Shown: positions 25,446 through 31,632 of the stretch, in pieces
Layout: the number at the start of each line of letters is the position of its first letter
Numbering within the stretch: the stretch's first letter is position 1
DNA from: Streptomyces sp. NRRL B-24484
GTDB taxonomy: Bacteria; Actinomycetota; Actinomycetes; Streptomycetales; Streptomycetaceae
Length of the DNA: 31,632 nucleotides
Assembly: GCF_000717715.1 (NCBI RefSeq)
Contig: NZ_JOAI01000069.1
Coordinates: 1-31,632 of the forward strand
Direction: 5' to 3'
The notes under the pieces: model-generated
Databases searched by the model: none
What the model saw: only the letters and a program-made list of their open reading frames with translations
What the model was told of the DNA's origin: nothing
Made by a program: the position numbers and the translations under genes

Positions 25446-27359
25446 GGACTGCGAGGGGCTCGGCGAGGGGCTGAAGGTGCCCGGGTTCGACGGCACGCCG
25501 TTGTACGTCCAGACCGGCGCCGGCCAGGTGCCGGTGCAGGTGGAGCCGGTCAGGCCGGAGTTCCCGCCGCCGTCGGTGATGACGAAGCCGGTGCCCACGC
25601 AGTTGTGGATCGGCGTGGCGGACTGCGCGATGTTGGTGGCCTTCACGTTGGTGAACTTCAGGGTGGCGTTGGCCTGCGCCTGGACGGCGTACGTGCCGGC
25701 GCCGTTGATGTTCACGTTGGTGAAGTTGATGCCGTTGGCGGCACCCTCGATGGTCTGGATCGCCTCGTAGGAGCTGTCCAGGATGTCGGTGTCGGTGATG
25801 TTGATCGTCGCGCCGCTGATCGGCTCGTTGAGGCCGCTGAACCAGACCGCGCCGACGCCGAAGTTCCAGTTGAAGTCGCTGTTGCCGGTGCGGATCAGCG
25901 TGTTGCGGGCGGCGGTGATGGTGCCCGCGACGGCGGTGCCGCTGCCGGAGTTCACGCCCGGGTAGCGGTTGGCGATGTGCAGGCCGCCGCCGTTGGTGAT
26001 GGTGTCCGACATGACGTTGTCGGAGATGGTGAAGTCGCGGCCGCCGTAGGTGACGATGTTGTTCGCCAGGATCGGCAGCACCACGGTGTTGTGGGTGAAG
26101 CTGTCGTTGGTGTTCGGCTTGTCCTGTGGCCACGAGGCGAGACCGTCGTCACCGGTGTTGCGGACGAAGGTGTTGGTGACCGTCGAGTTGGTGACGCCGG
26201 TGTGGAAGTTCACGCCGTCGGCGGTCTGGTCGAGGATGCGGCTGTTCTTGATGGTGAGCCGGTCCATCGGGCCGTCCATCCAGGCGCCGACCTTGGTGTG
26301 CTGCAGCCACAGGTCGTCGACGGTGGAGTTGGACATCGCGCCGCCGAGTGCGTTGACCTGGTCCTCGTCGACCCGCTCGCGGATGTCGCCGATGATCGCG
26401 AAGTCCTTGAGGGTGACGTTCGAGCTGCCGCCCTGGTTGGCCCACTTGCCGTAGATGCCGGCCGCGTTGGCGCGGTTGTTCGGGTCGCGTCCGCCGAGCA
26501 CCGAGTACCACGGGCCGGCGCCGGCCAGGGTCACCTTGTCCACGACCACGTGGCTGTACAGGGTGAAGTTGCCCTGCGGGATGTACACGGCCCTGCCCTG
26601 CGCCGCGCCCGCGTCGACCGCGGCCTGGAACTTGGCGGTGGAGTCGGTGGCGCCGGTCGGGTCAGCCCCGAAGTCGCCGACCACGTCGAGGGCGCCGGCC
26701 GGCTTGCCGATCGGCCCGGCGACGTTCTCGAAGTCCGCCAGGTCGATGGTGAAGGTCGGCGACTGGGCGGTCGAGGCGACCTGCAGCCGGATCTTGGTGC
26801 CGACCGGGTAGGTCTGGCCGAGCAGGGTACGCGTCTCGTCGTAGAAGTGGTGCGGGTTGGAGTCGCCCGGGTTGTTGTTGAACGGGTAACCGCCGTAGTA
26901 CCAGCTGTACTTCGAGGTGACCGGGACGCTCTTCAGCTTGGCGCCGTCGACCAGCAGGTCGATCGAGGCGTCGCGGCCCTTGCCGTCCGCCGAGTCCGGC
27001 AGGCTGTAGCGGAAGTCGATCGAGTTGGCCGGCTGGGTCAGCGTGAACTCGACGTACTGGCCGGTGCCGTTGAGCGCGACGGCCTGCCGGCCGGACGCCT
27101 CGGACGGCAGCGCACCGTACTTGCGGTCCGGGCCGATCACGGTGCCGTTGGTGGCGGCGTACTCCGCCTCCTGCTCGACGAACGGCACGGTCGCTCCGCG
27201 GCCCGGGACGTTCAGCGGGGAGAGGGCGGGCACGCCGGCGGCGTGCGCGGCACCGGCGTTCGCCAGGACGGCGGTCAGCAGGCCGACGGTGCCGAGGGCG
27301 GTGGCGGTCAGGGCCGCGACGGTGCGCCTGCCGTGCCGGGTGGGGGGTGGTTGCTGCAT
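25320..27359 (-). CDS. Secreted GH87 alpha-1,3-glucanase (mycodextranase)
   Basis: The product is 679 aa as encoded. Signal peptide: RRTVAALTATALGTVGLLTA core, cut after AHA at 40. An N-terminal beta-sandwich binding region (about 50-220) precedes the right-handed beta-helix catalytic domain (about 225-640), with VTLAGAGPWYSVLGGRDPNN, GDIRERVDEDQVNALGGAMS, QTADGVNFHTGVTNSTVTNT, VRNTGDDGLASWPQDKPN and GGGLHIANRYPGVNSGSGTA. The paired Asp residues in NTGDDGL and the Asp in DGVNF are the likely catalytic acids. It would cut fungal wall alpha-1,3-glucan or nigeran. After a Ser/Pro linker (PSPSPSQSSSPSP) the frame shifts and adds 36 unrelated residues before the stop, so the discoidin domain is lost. 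ATG 27359 lacks a good Shine-Dalgarno; GTG 27371 is an alternative. Confidence 0.9.
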   Translation of the reverse strand: MQQPPPTRHGRRTVAALTATALGTVGLLTAVLANAGAAHAAGVPALSPLNVPGRGATVPFVEQEAEYAATNGTVIGPDRKYGALPSEASGRQAVALNGTGQYVEFTLTQPANSIDFRYSLPDSADGKGRDASIDLLVDGAKLKSVPVTSKYSWYYGGYPFNNNPGDSNPHHFYDETRTLLGQTYPVGTKIRLQVASTAQSPTFTIDLADFENVAGPIGKPAGALDVVGDFGADPTGATDSTAKFQAAVDAGAAQGRAVYIPQGNFTLYSHVVVDKVTLAGAGPWYSVLGGRDPNNRANAAGIYGKWANQGGSSNVTLKDFAIIGDIRERVDEDQVNALGGAMSNSTVDDLWLQHTKVGAWMDGPMDRLTIKNSRILDQTADGVNFHTGVTNSTVTNTFVRNTGDDGLASWPQDKPNTNDSFTHNTVVLPILANNIVTYGGRDFTISDNVMSDTITNGGGLHIANRYPGVNSGSGTAVAGTITAARNTLIRTGNSDFNWNFGVGAVWFSGLNEPISGATINITDTDILDSSYEAIQTIEGAANGINFTNVNINGAGTYAVQAQANATLKFTNVKATNIAQSATPIHNCVGTGFVITDGGGNSGLTGSTCTGTWPAPVWTYNGVPSNPGTFSPSPSPSQSSSPSPTRRTVRATRWTVTPTRTGRARTTPSRSGCRWISAAR

Positions 27360-27693
27360 CTGCGGCTGCACATCCTTGCCGATCGTGGGGGTGCTCCGGG
27401 TGGGGGCAAGTGCCCGGCCGCCGCGCCGCACTGACGCCGTGTCGACGACGCGCCGGTGCAGCCCGCGGCTTCCCGCCGGGCGTGGCGAGACTATGAGCAG
27501 CGGTTGCACGAAGTCCATACCCGTGCGCAAAAAATCGATCGAAGCCTGCAATTTGGATGTGACGGTCCAGCAAAGATGTGATCACCTGTGGGGTGAGGGA
27601 AGTTGTGCCCCATCTGCCCCCATTGCGTGCACCCGGACCGCGCCGCAGAGTGGAAGCACAGTTCAGTGTCGACAGCCACCGAGGAGCATGATC
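27360..27693. other. Divergent control region of the glucanase and DUF1918 genes
   Basis: No gene is seen. It contains a locally A/T-rich stretch (27525-27560, including AAAAAATCGATCG). GATGTGA occurs twice, at 27556-27562 and 27575-27581, 19 bp apart in the same orientation. The second copy runs into the palindrome GTGATCAC (27578-27585). Both flanking genes should have their promoters here; no convincing -35/-10 pair was fixed. Confidence 0.4.
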
Positions 27694-27888
27694 ATGCAAG
27701 CCACTGTGGGCGACCAGCTCCACATCCACAGCAGGTCCGTCGGCATGGTGGACCGCAAGGGCGAGATCATCGAGGTCCGCGGGACGGACGGCGAGCCCCC
27801 GTACCTGGTCCGTTTCGAGGACGGTCACGACGGCCTGGTGTATCCCGGCCCGGACTGCGTCATCGAGCACCAGCAGGAACACCGCTAA
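27694..27888 (+). CDS. DUF1918 small protein
   Basis: The product is 64 aa: MQATVGDQLHIHSRSVGMVD, then RKGEIIEVRGTDGEPPYLVR and FEDGHDGLVYPGPDCVIEHQ. It matches the DUF1918 pattern (G-D-L-x-I-H-S, R-x-G-E-I-x-E-V, G-P-P-Y-x-V-R-F-D-G-H-x-x-x-x-P-G-P-D), a single small SH3-like beta-barrel. It is common in actinomycetes and of unknown function. Two ATGs are available; 27694 is chosen because GAGGAG (27681-27686) is 7 nt ahead, against 1 nt for 27688. The DedA gene starts 4 nt after its stop, so the two may be co-transcribed. Confidence 0.92.
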   Translation: MQATVGDQLHIHSRSVGMVDRKGEIIEVRGTDGEPPYLVRFEDGHDGLVYPGPDCVIEHQQEHR

Positions 27889-27892
27889 GGGA

Positions 27893-28849
27893 TTGACGAC
27901 CCCGCCTCCGCTGCCGGGCCCGCTGGCCCACCTGGCCCCACTGCTGGACGACTACGGCTATCTGGCAGTGGGCCTGCTCGTGCTGCTCGACAACTGCGGC
28001 ATCCCCGTCCCCGGCCAGACCGTCCTGGTGCTGGCCGCCGTCTACGCGGGCACCGGCCGGATGTCCATCGCGGGCGTGGTCGCCGTGGCGTTCACGGCCG
28101 CCGTGGTGGGCAACAGCCTCGGCTACCTGATCGGCCGCACCGGCGGCCACGCCTTCGTCCACCGCTGGGGCAAGTACGTCTGGCTCACCCCCGCCCGGAT
28201 GGCCCACGCCGAGGGCTTCTTCCGGCGCAACGGCGTCAAGGTCGTCGTCGTCGCCCGGTTCATCGACGTCCTGCGCCAGACCAACGGGATCATCGCCGGC
28301 ACCACCGACATGGCCTGGCGGCGCTTCCTGCCCGCCAACATCGTCGGCGCCGCACTCTGGGTGGGCGTCTGGTCCGCGCTCGGCTACGCCCTCGGCACGG
28401 ACATCGGCACCCTCTACGAACAGGCGCTGCGCTACCAGGTCTACCTGCTCGCCGGGCTCGGCGTGCTGGTCGCCCTCGTCGGGCTCCGCGCCTACCTGAA
28501 GCGGCGCCGCCGGACCGCGAGCGGGGCCGCTGCCGAGGCCGAGCCCGGGGCTGATGCCGGAGCCGAGGGGGTCACGGACGGCGGCGAGGCGGCCGCGGAG
28601 GGTGCAGAGGGTGCGGACGGCCCGGCGCCGGACGGTCCCGCCGAGGACGGTCCTGCGGGGACCGGCCGCGGGGAGGGCCCGGCGGGGCCGGAGGGCGGCA
28701 CCGCGGAGGGCTCGACGGGCCCACGACCGGATCCGCCCCCGCCGGGGGCCGGCGGGGGCGGATCGGGTGGCCGGGGACCCGGCCGGGGGCACGGGCCGGA
28801 CGGCCCGGACGATCAGCCCAGCAGGATGACCTCGAACGGCGAGGCGTAG
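27893..28849 (+). CDS. DedA-family membrane protein with an unusual low-complexity tail
   Basis: The product is 318 aa. Residues 1-205 are a complete DedA (SNARE-associated) protein, with hydrophobic segments, the re-entrant-loop signature NCGIPVPGQTVLVLAA (34-49) and VVVVARFIDVLRQTNGIIAG (117-136) with the conserved Arg residues. DedA proteins are membrane transporters or flippases, some moving undecaprenyl phosphate. Residues 207-318 are Ala/Gly/Pro/Glu-rich with no fold, and their codons run through the 16-bp hairpin at 28730-28764. The last 37 bp overlap the converging PIG-L gene. Family members usually end near residue 210, so the tail may come from loss of an earlier stop. TTG 27893 is the start; AAGGGA is very close to it. 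Confidence 0.88.
   Translation: MTTPPPLPGPLAHLAPLLDDYGYLAVGLLVLLDNCGIPVPGQTVLVLAAVYAGTGRMSIAGVVAVAFTAAVVGNSLGYLIGRTGGHAFVHRWGKYVWLTPARMAHAEGFFRRNGVKVVVVARFIDVLRQTNGIIAGTTDMAWRRFLPANIVGAALWVGVWSALGYALGTDIGTLYEQALRYQVYLLAGLGVLVALVGLRAYLKRRRRTASGAAAEAEPGADAGAEGVTDGGEAAAEGAEGADGPAPDGPAEDGPAGTGRGEGPAGPEGGTAEGSTGPRPDPPPPGAGGGGSGGRGPGRGHGPDGPDDQPSRMTSNGEA
28730..28764. terminator. 16-bp hairpin, terminator for the PIG-L gene inside the DedA tail
   Basis: Perfect arms 28730-28745 and 28749-28764 enclose a 3-nt loop. It lies about 50 nt beyond the PIG-L stop on the minus strand, as expected for that gene's terminator. On the plus strand it falls within codons 280-291 of the DedA frame. Confidence 0.75.
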
Positions 28850-29553
28850 CGGGTGCCGAGCCGTTCGCCGGCCATCGCCCCGAAGGTCTCCAGGGTGCCG
28901 CGGGCGTCCGCCATGTCGCCGCCGAGCCCGTCCAGGTACGCGCGGTGCGCCTCCAGCGAGGCCACGCCGCGGTCGAAGGACTCGGTGGTGTCCACCGCGT
29001 GGCCGGAGTCCGGCGAGGCCGCGGCCCACAGCTGCCGGACGCCGTTCCACGGCTCGTGGCCCTCGTCCAGCAGGTCGCGGAAGACCCAGCGGTTGCCCGC
29101 GTCCCGGACGGCGTCCAGGGTGGCGCGGCCGACCGCGATGTGGTCCGCCTGGTTGGGCCACGTCCCGCCGTAGGTCTCGCGGAAGTTGGTGGTGATGACG
29201 ATCTCCGGGCGGTGCCGCCGGATCGTCCGGGCGATGTCCTTGCGCAGTGGCAGCCCGTACTCGACGACGCCGTCCTGGTGGCCGAGGAACTCCACCACGT
29301 CGACGCCGACGAGGGCCGCGGAGGCGATCTGCTCCTCCTCCCGGACGCGGCGGCAGGTCTCCGGGTCCATCGAGTCGATGCCCGCCTCGCCGCTGGTGGC
29401 CATCACGTAGACGACGCGCTTGCCCTGGGAGGTCCAGCGGGCGACCGCCGCCGCGGCGCCGTACTCCATGTCGTCCGGATGTGCGACGACGGCGAGGGCC
29501 GTCCGCCAGTCCTCGGTGACCGGCCGGTACGGGGGTGCTGCCTGGTCCGTCAT
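28813..29553 (-). CDS. PIG-L family deacetylase
   Basis: The product is 246 aa. The zinc-binding motif AHPDDMEYG (24-32: His25, Asp28) near the N-terminus and the second-ligand region NQADHIAVGRA match LmbE/PIG-L enzymes, which remove N-acetyl groups from sugars (MshB and Bca-type relatives). It is cytoplasmic with no signal peptide. The substrate is unknown. The start lies 2 nt after the stop of the preceding oxidoreductase gene, so they are coupled. The canonical AHPDD motif argues against it being the PIG-L-type 4-oxalomesaconate hydratase (GalB) that the lig pathway lacks here. Confidence 0.9.
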   Translation of the reverse strand: MTDQAAPPYRPVTEDWRTALAVVAHPDDMEYGAAAAVARWTSQGKRVVYVMATSGEAGIDSMDPETCRRVREEEQIASAALVGVDVVEFLGHQDGVVEYGLPLRKDIARTIRRHRPEIVITTNFRETYGGTWPNQADHIAVGRATLDAVRDAGNRWVFRDLLDEGHEPWNGVRQLWAAASPDSGHAVDTTESFDRGVASLEAHRAYLDGLGGDMADARGTLETFGAMAGERLGTRYASPFEVILLG

Positions 29554-29555
29554 GG

Positions 29556-30212
29556 TCAGTCGGCGCTCCTGATCGAGTAGTTGAAGTCGGTGTGGCCGAA
29601 GTGGCCCATCAGCCTCAGCCAGAACGGCATCAGCATCTCGGTGCCGCGGGCCGCGCTGATCCCGCCCAGGTCGATGATCTGCCCGTCGGGCCAGCCGAAC
29701 TGCTCCAACACGCCGCGGACGAGGGCCTTCGCCTCGGGGTCCTCGCCGGCGACGAAGAGCTGGTGCGGGCCGGGCACCCGGCCCGGGTCCACCATCAGCG
29801 GGGCGGACAGCGTGTTGAGCGCCTTGACCACCCGGGTCGCGGGGAACTCCCGCTGGATCTGCTCGCCGACGCTGTCGGTGTTGACCGGCTCCAGGCTGAC
29901 CTCGCCGGTCGGCGAGAACACCAGCGGGTTGGAGACGTCGATCAGCACCTTGCCGGCGAGCCGCTCGGCGCCGGCCAGCCGCAGGGCCGGGAGCGAGACC
30001 GTGCCCGCGGTCGCGTTGATCACGACGTCGCCGAACTCGGCGGCGTCGGCGAAGGTGCCGGCGTGGCCGTTCGGGCCGGACTGCTCCGCCCAGGAGACGG
30101 CCGCCGTGTTGTCCTTGGTGCGCGAGCCGAGGGTGACCTCGTGGCCCAGCGCGACGAGCTTGGCCGCCAGGGTGCGGCCGACCGTGCCCGTACCGATGAT
30201 CCCGAATCGCAT
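29556..30212 (-). CDS. F420/NADP-dependent oxidoreductase-like protein
   Basis: The product is 218 aa. The N-terminal Rossmann motif GIIGTGTVG (4-12) is followed by TLGSRTKDN, which would set NADP preference. Then come VVINATAGTVSLPAL, VLIDVSNPL and VVKALNTLSAPLMVD, the pattern of the NADPH:F420 oxidoreductase/NpdR-like family (COG2085). The actual electron partner is uncertain. ATG 30212 has GGGAG 8 nt upstream. It sits between a VOC gene (28 nt upstream) and the PIG-L gene (2 nt downstream) on the same strand. Confidence 0.9.
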   Translation of the reverse strand: MRFGIIGTGTVGRTLAAKLVALGHEVTLGSRTKDNTAAVSWAEQSGPNGHAGTFADAAEFGDVVINATAGTVSLPALRLAGAERLAGKVLIDVSNPLVFSPTGEVSLEPVNTDSVGEQIQREFPATRVVKALNTLSAPLMVDPGRVPGPHQLFVAGEDPEAKALVRGVLEQFGWPDGQIIDLGGISAARGTEMLMPFWLRLMGHFGHTDFNYSIRSAD

Positions 30213-30240
30213 CGCAAGTCTCCCGTGTGTGGGGTCCCGT

Positions 30241-30597
30241 TCAAGGGTCGCTTCGTTGGGCGAGGACGCAGAACTCATTGCCTTCCGGGTCTGCGAGGAC
30301 GACCCAGGGTGCCCCGTCCTGTCCGACGTCGGCCCGGCGGGCGCCGAGCGCGAGCAGCCGCTCGACCTCGGCGGCCTGGTCGTCGGGACGGAAGTCCAGG
30401 TGGAGGCGGTTCTTCAGCTGCTTGCGCTCGGGCACCGGGACGAAGACCAGGCCGGGCAGCCGGTCCGCGGACGGGCGGATCTCGAACTCGTCCGGTGCGT
30501 CGTTGACGACCGTCCACCCCAGGGCGGACACCCACCACCGGCCGAGCGCCACCGGATCGGCGGAGTCCACGACGACCTGCTCCCACTCCAGTGCCAT
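30241..30597 (-). CDS. VOC-superfamily (glyoxalase-like) protein
   Basis: The product is 118 aa. A single chain holds two beta-alpha-beta-beta-beta modules: VVVDSADPVALGRWWVSALG and WTVVNDAPDEFEIRP, then RLHLDFRPDDQAAEVERLLA and LGARRADVGQDGAPWVVLAD before PEGNEFCVLAQR. The pattern LHLDFR and PEGNEFCVL is that of the small glyoxalase-like domain proteins common in actinomycetes. Candidate metal ligands are His in LHLDF and Glu in GNEFC. Members act as isomerases, dioxygenases or resistance proteins; no specific role is evident. The LysR gene ends 34 nt upstream on the same strand. Confidence 0.9.
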   Translation of the reverse strand: MALEWEQVVVDSADPVALGRWWVSALGWTVVNDAPDEFEIRPSADRLPGLVFVPVPERKQLKNRLHLDFRPDDQAAEVERLLALGARRADVGQDGAPWVVLADPEGNEFCVLAQRSDP

Positions 30598-30631
30598 GGT
30601 CGCACCATAGTCCACCCGAGCTGACGGGGCA

Positions 30632-31573
30632 TCACCCACCGTCGTCCGCCGCCCGATCCGCCTCCGACCAGCGGTGACGCAGCCGGTCCGCCTCGTCACG
30701 GAGGGCTGCCAGCAGGGCCTTGGCGTTCGCCGAATCACTGGTGCGCAGCGCGGCGACGCCGATCCTCCGGACCAGTTGCGGACCGTCGACCGGCCGCACC
30801 GCGAGGTCGTCCCGGTGCGGGCCGAGACCGAGCCGCGGCAGCAGCGCCACGCCGACCCCGGCGGCGACGAACCCCTGCAGCACCGCGTAGTCGTCGGTGC
30901 GCAGGACCGGTACGGGTTCGAAGCCGTCCTCCGCACAGGCCCGGAACAGCACCCGGTCGACCGGGTCGGCGTCGCTGACGCCGAGGATCCAGCCGTCCTC
31001 GCGCAGCGCCGCCAGCGGCACCCGGTCGCGGGTGGCCTGCGGGTGGTCGGCCGGCAGGACGAGCTGCAGCGGCTCCTCCAGCAGCGGGTGGACGACGAAG
31101 TCCTCGCCGAGGTCGAGGCCGCCGTCGGAGCGGGAGTAGACCAGGGCGATCTGCAGCTGCCGGCTGCGCAGCCCGGCCAGCAGGGCCGGCAGCTCGCCCT
31201 CGGTGAGGGCCAGGTGCACGCCGGCGCGGTGCAGGGTGCGGACGGCTGGCGGCAGCAGCAGGGCGCCGGCGGTCGGGAAGGTGCCGACCCTGAGGGTGGC
31301 GGCGCCGCGCTCCACCAGCTCGGTGAGTTCCCGCTCGGCGACCCGGACCCGGTCGAGCACCGCCTCGGCGTGCGGCAGCAGGGCGAGGCCGGCCTCGGTG
31401 AGGACGGCGCCGCGGGCGCCGCGGTGGACCAGGGGGGTGCGGAAGTGCGCCTCCAGGGTGGCCAGGTGGTGGCTCACCGTCGGCTGGCTGTGCCCCAGGG
31501 AGCGGCCGGCGGCGGCGAGCGAACCCTCGCGGGCGATGGCGCGGAGCACCTGCAGGTGGCGGAGATCGAGCAC
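30632..31573 (-). CDS. LysR-family transcriptional regulator
   Basis: The product is 313 aa. The N-terminal winged HTH (LRHLQVLRAIAREGSLAAAG then RSLGHSQPTVSHHLATLEAH) and linker helix are followed by the type-2 periplasmic-binding-like effector domain (about 92-295; VGTFPTAGALLLPPAV, LLEEPLQLVLPADHP, GFVAAGVGVALLPRLGL). GTG 31573 is the start, with GAGG about 9 nt ahead. It heads a minus-strand run with VOC, oxidoreductase and PIG-L genes and might control them. LysR regulators often control aromatic catabolism, but nothing ties this one to the lig genes 10 kb away. Confidence 0.93.
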   Translation of the reverse strand: MLDLRHLQVLRAIAREGSLAAAGRSLGHSQPTVSHHLATLEAHFRTPLVHRGARGAVLTEAGLALLPHAEAVLDRVRVAERELTELVERGAATLRVGTFPTAGALLLPPAVRTLHRAGVHLALTEGELPALLAGLRSRQLQIALVYSRSDGGLDLGEDFVVHPLLEEPLQLVLPADHPQATRDRVPLAALREDGWILGVSDADPVDRVLFRACAEDGFEPVPVLRTDDYAVLQGFVAAGVGVALLPRLGLGPHRDDLAVRPVDGPQLVRRIGVAALRTSDSANAKALLAALRDEADRLRHRWSEADRAADDGG

Positions 31574-31632
31574 GGGTGGGGCCTCGGCTGTCGGCGGTCC
31601 GGCCGGTGGCCGGGGATGGGGCGGGGGATGGG

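Noticed and set aside
28813..29553. PIG-L gene as the missing 4-oxalomesaconate hydratase (GalB) of the lig pathway
   Set aside because: It has the canonical AHPDD zinc motif of deacetylases, whereas GalB as I recall it departs from that motif. It also lies 8 kb away in another operon.

Overview
The window is very GC-rich actinomycete chromosome, most like Streptomyces or Kitasatospora. The signs are strongly G/C-biased third codon positions, GTG and TTG starts, SARP/AfsR-type regulators, a GH87 glucanase, a flotillin with an NfeD-like partner, and G/C hairpin terminators without T-tracts. No tRNA, rRNA or CRISPR array was seen. Species cannot be fixed from sequence alone.

Layout. (1) 1-1.4 kb: 3' part of ctaD and a small membrane-anchored protein. 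(2) 1.4-13.4 kb: accessory-looking DNA bounded by copies of the 3' end of a GH1 beta-glucosidase gene. Two displaced copies (about 1436-1562 and 3333-3462) lie downstream of the intact GH1 gene (13395-14750), in the same orientation and with the same inner boundary. Between them are an NfeD-like/flotillin pair, two tandem SARP regulators that both lack an ordinary start codon, a small secreted four-cysteine protein, an overlapping CPBP-protease/histidine-kinase/response-regulator operon, a DUF899 remnant and one unknown gene. (3) 14.8-16.0 kb: GH1 control region with two palindromes, and a tyrosine-recombinase-like protein lacking recognisable late catalytic motifs. (4) 16.0-21.6 kb: a protocatechuate 4,5-cleavage (lig) cluster on the minus strand, ligK-ligI-ligAB(fused)-ligC. 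ligC has a one-base frameshift. The aldo/keto reductase behind it has no normal start and has lost its catalytic Tyr, and a 5'-truncated ModA-like gene abuts the promoter side. (5) 22.1-25.0 kb: an ArsR-MFS operon with a clear operator, and a TetR gene. (6) 25.1-27.4 kb: a secreted GH87 alpha-1,3-glucanase whose C-terminal discoidin domain is broken by two frame-changing lesions. (7) 27.7-31.6 kb: DUF1918, a DedA protein with an odd tail that runs through a terminator hairpin, and a minus-strand LysR-VOC-F420/NADP oxidoreductase-PIG-L group.

The main theme is decay and insertion. At least five loci are broken or remnant, beside intact regulatory modules. The lig genes would form part of a meta-cleavage route from protocatechuate to pyruvate and oxaloacetate. 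In this window the hydratase step is absent and the dehydrogenase step is frameshifted. The strongest structural signal is the triplicated GH1 3' end, which looks like what integrative elements leave when they insert into the 3' end of a gene and restore it. That reading is inference; the repeats are directly visible.
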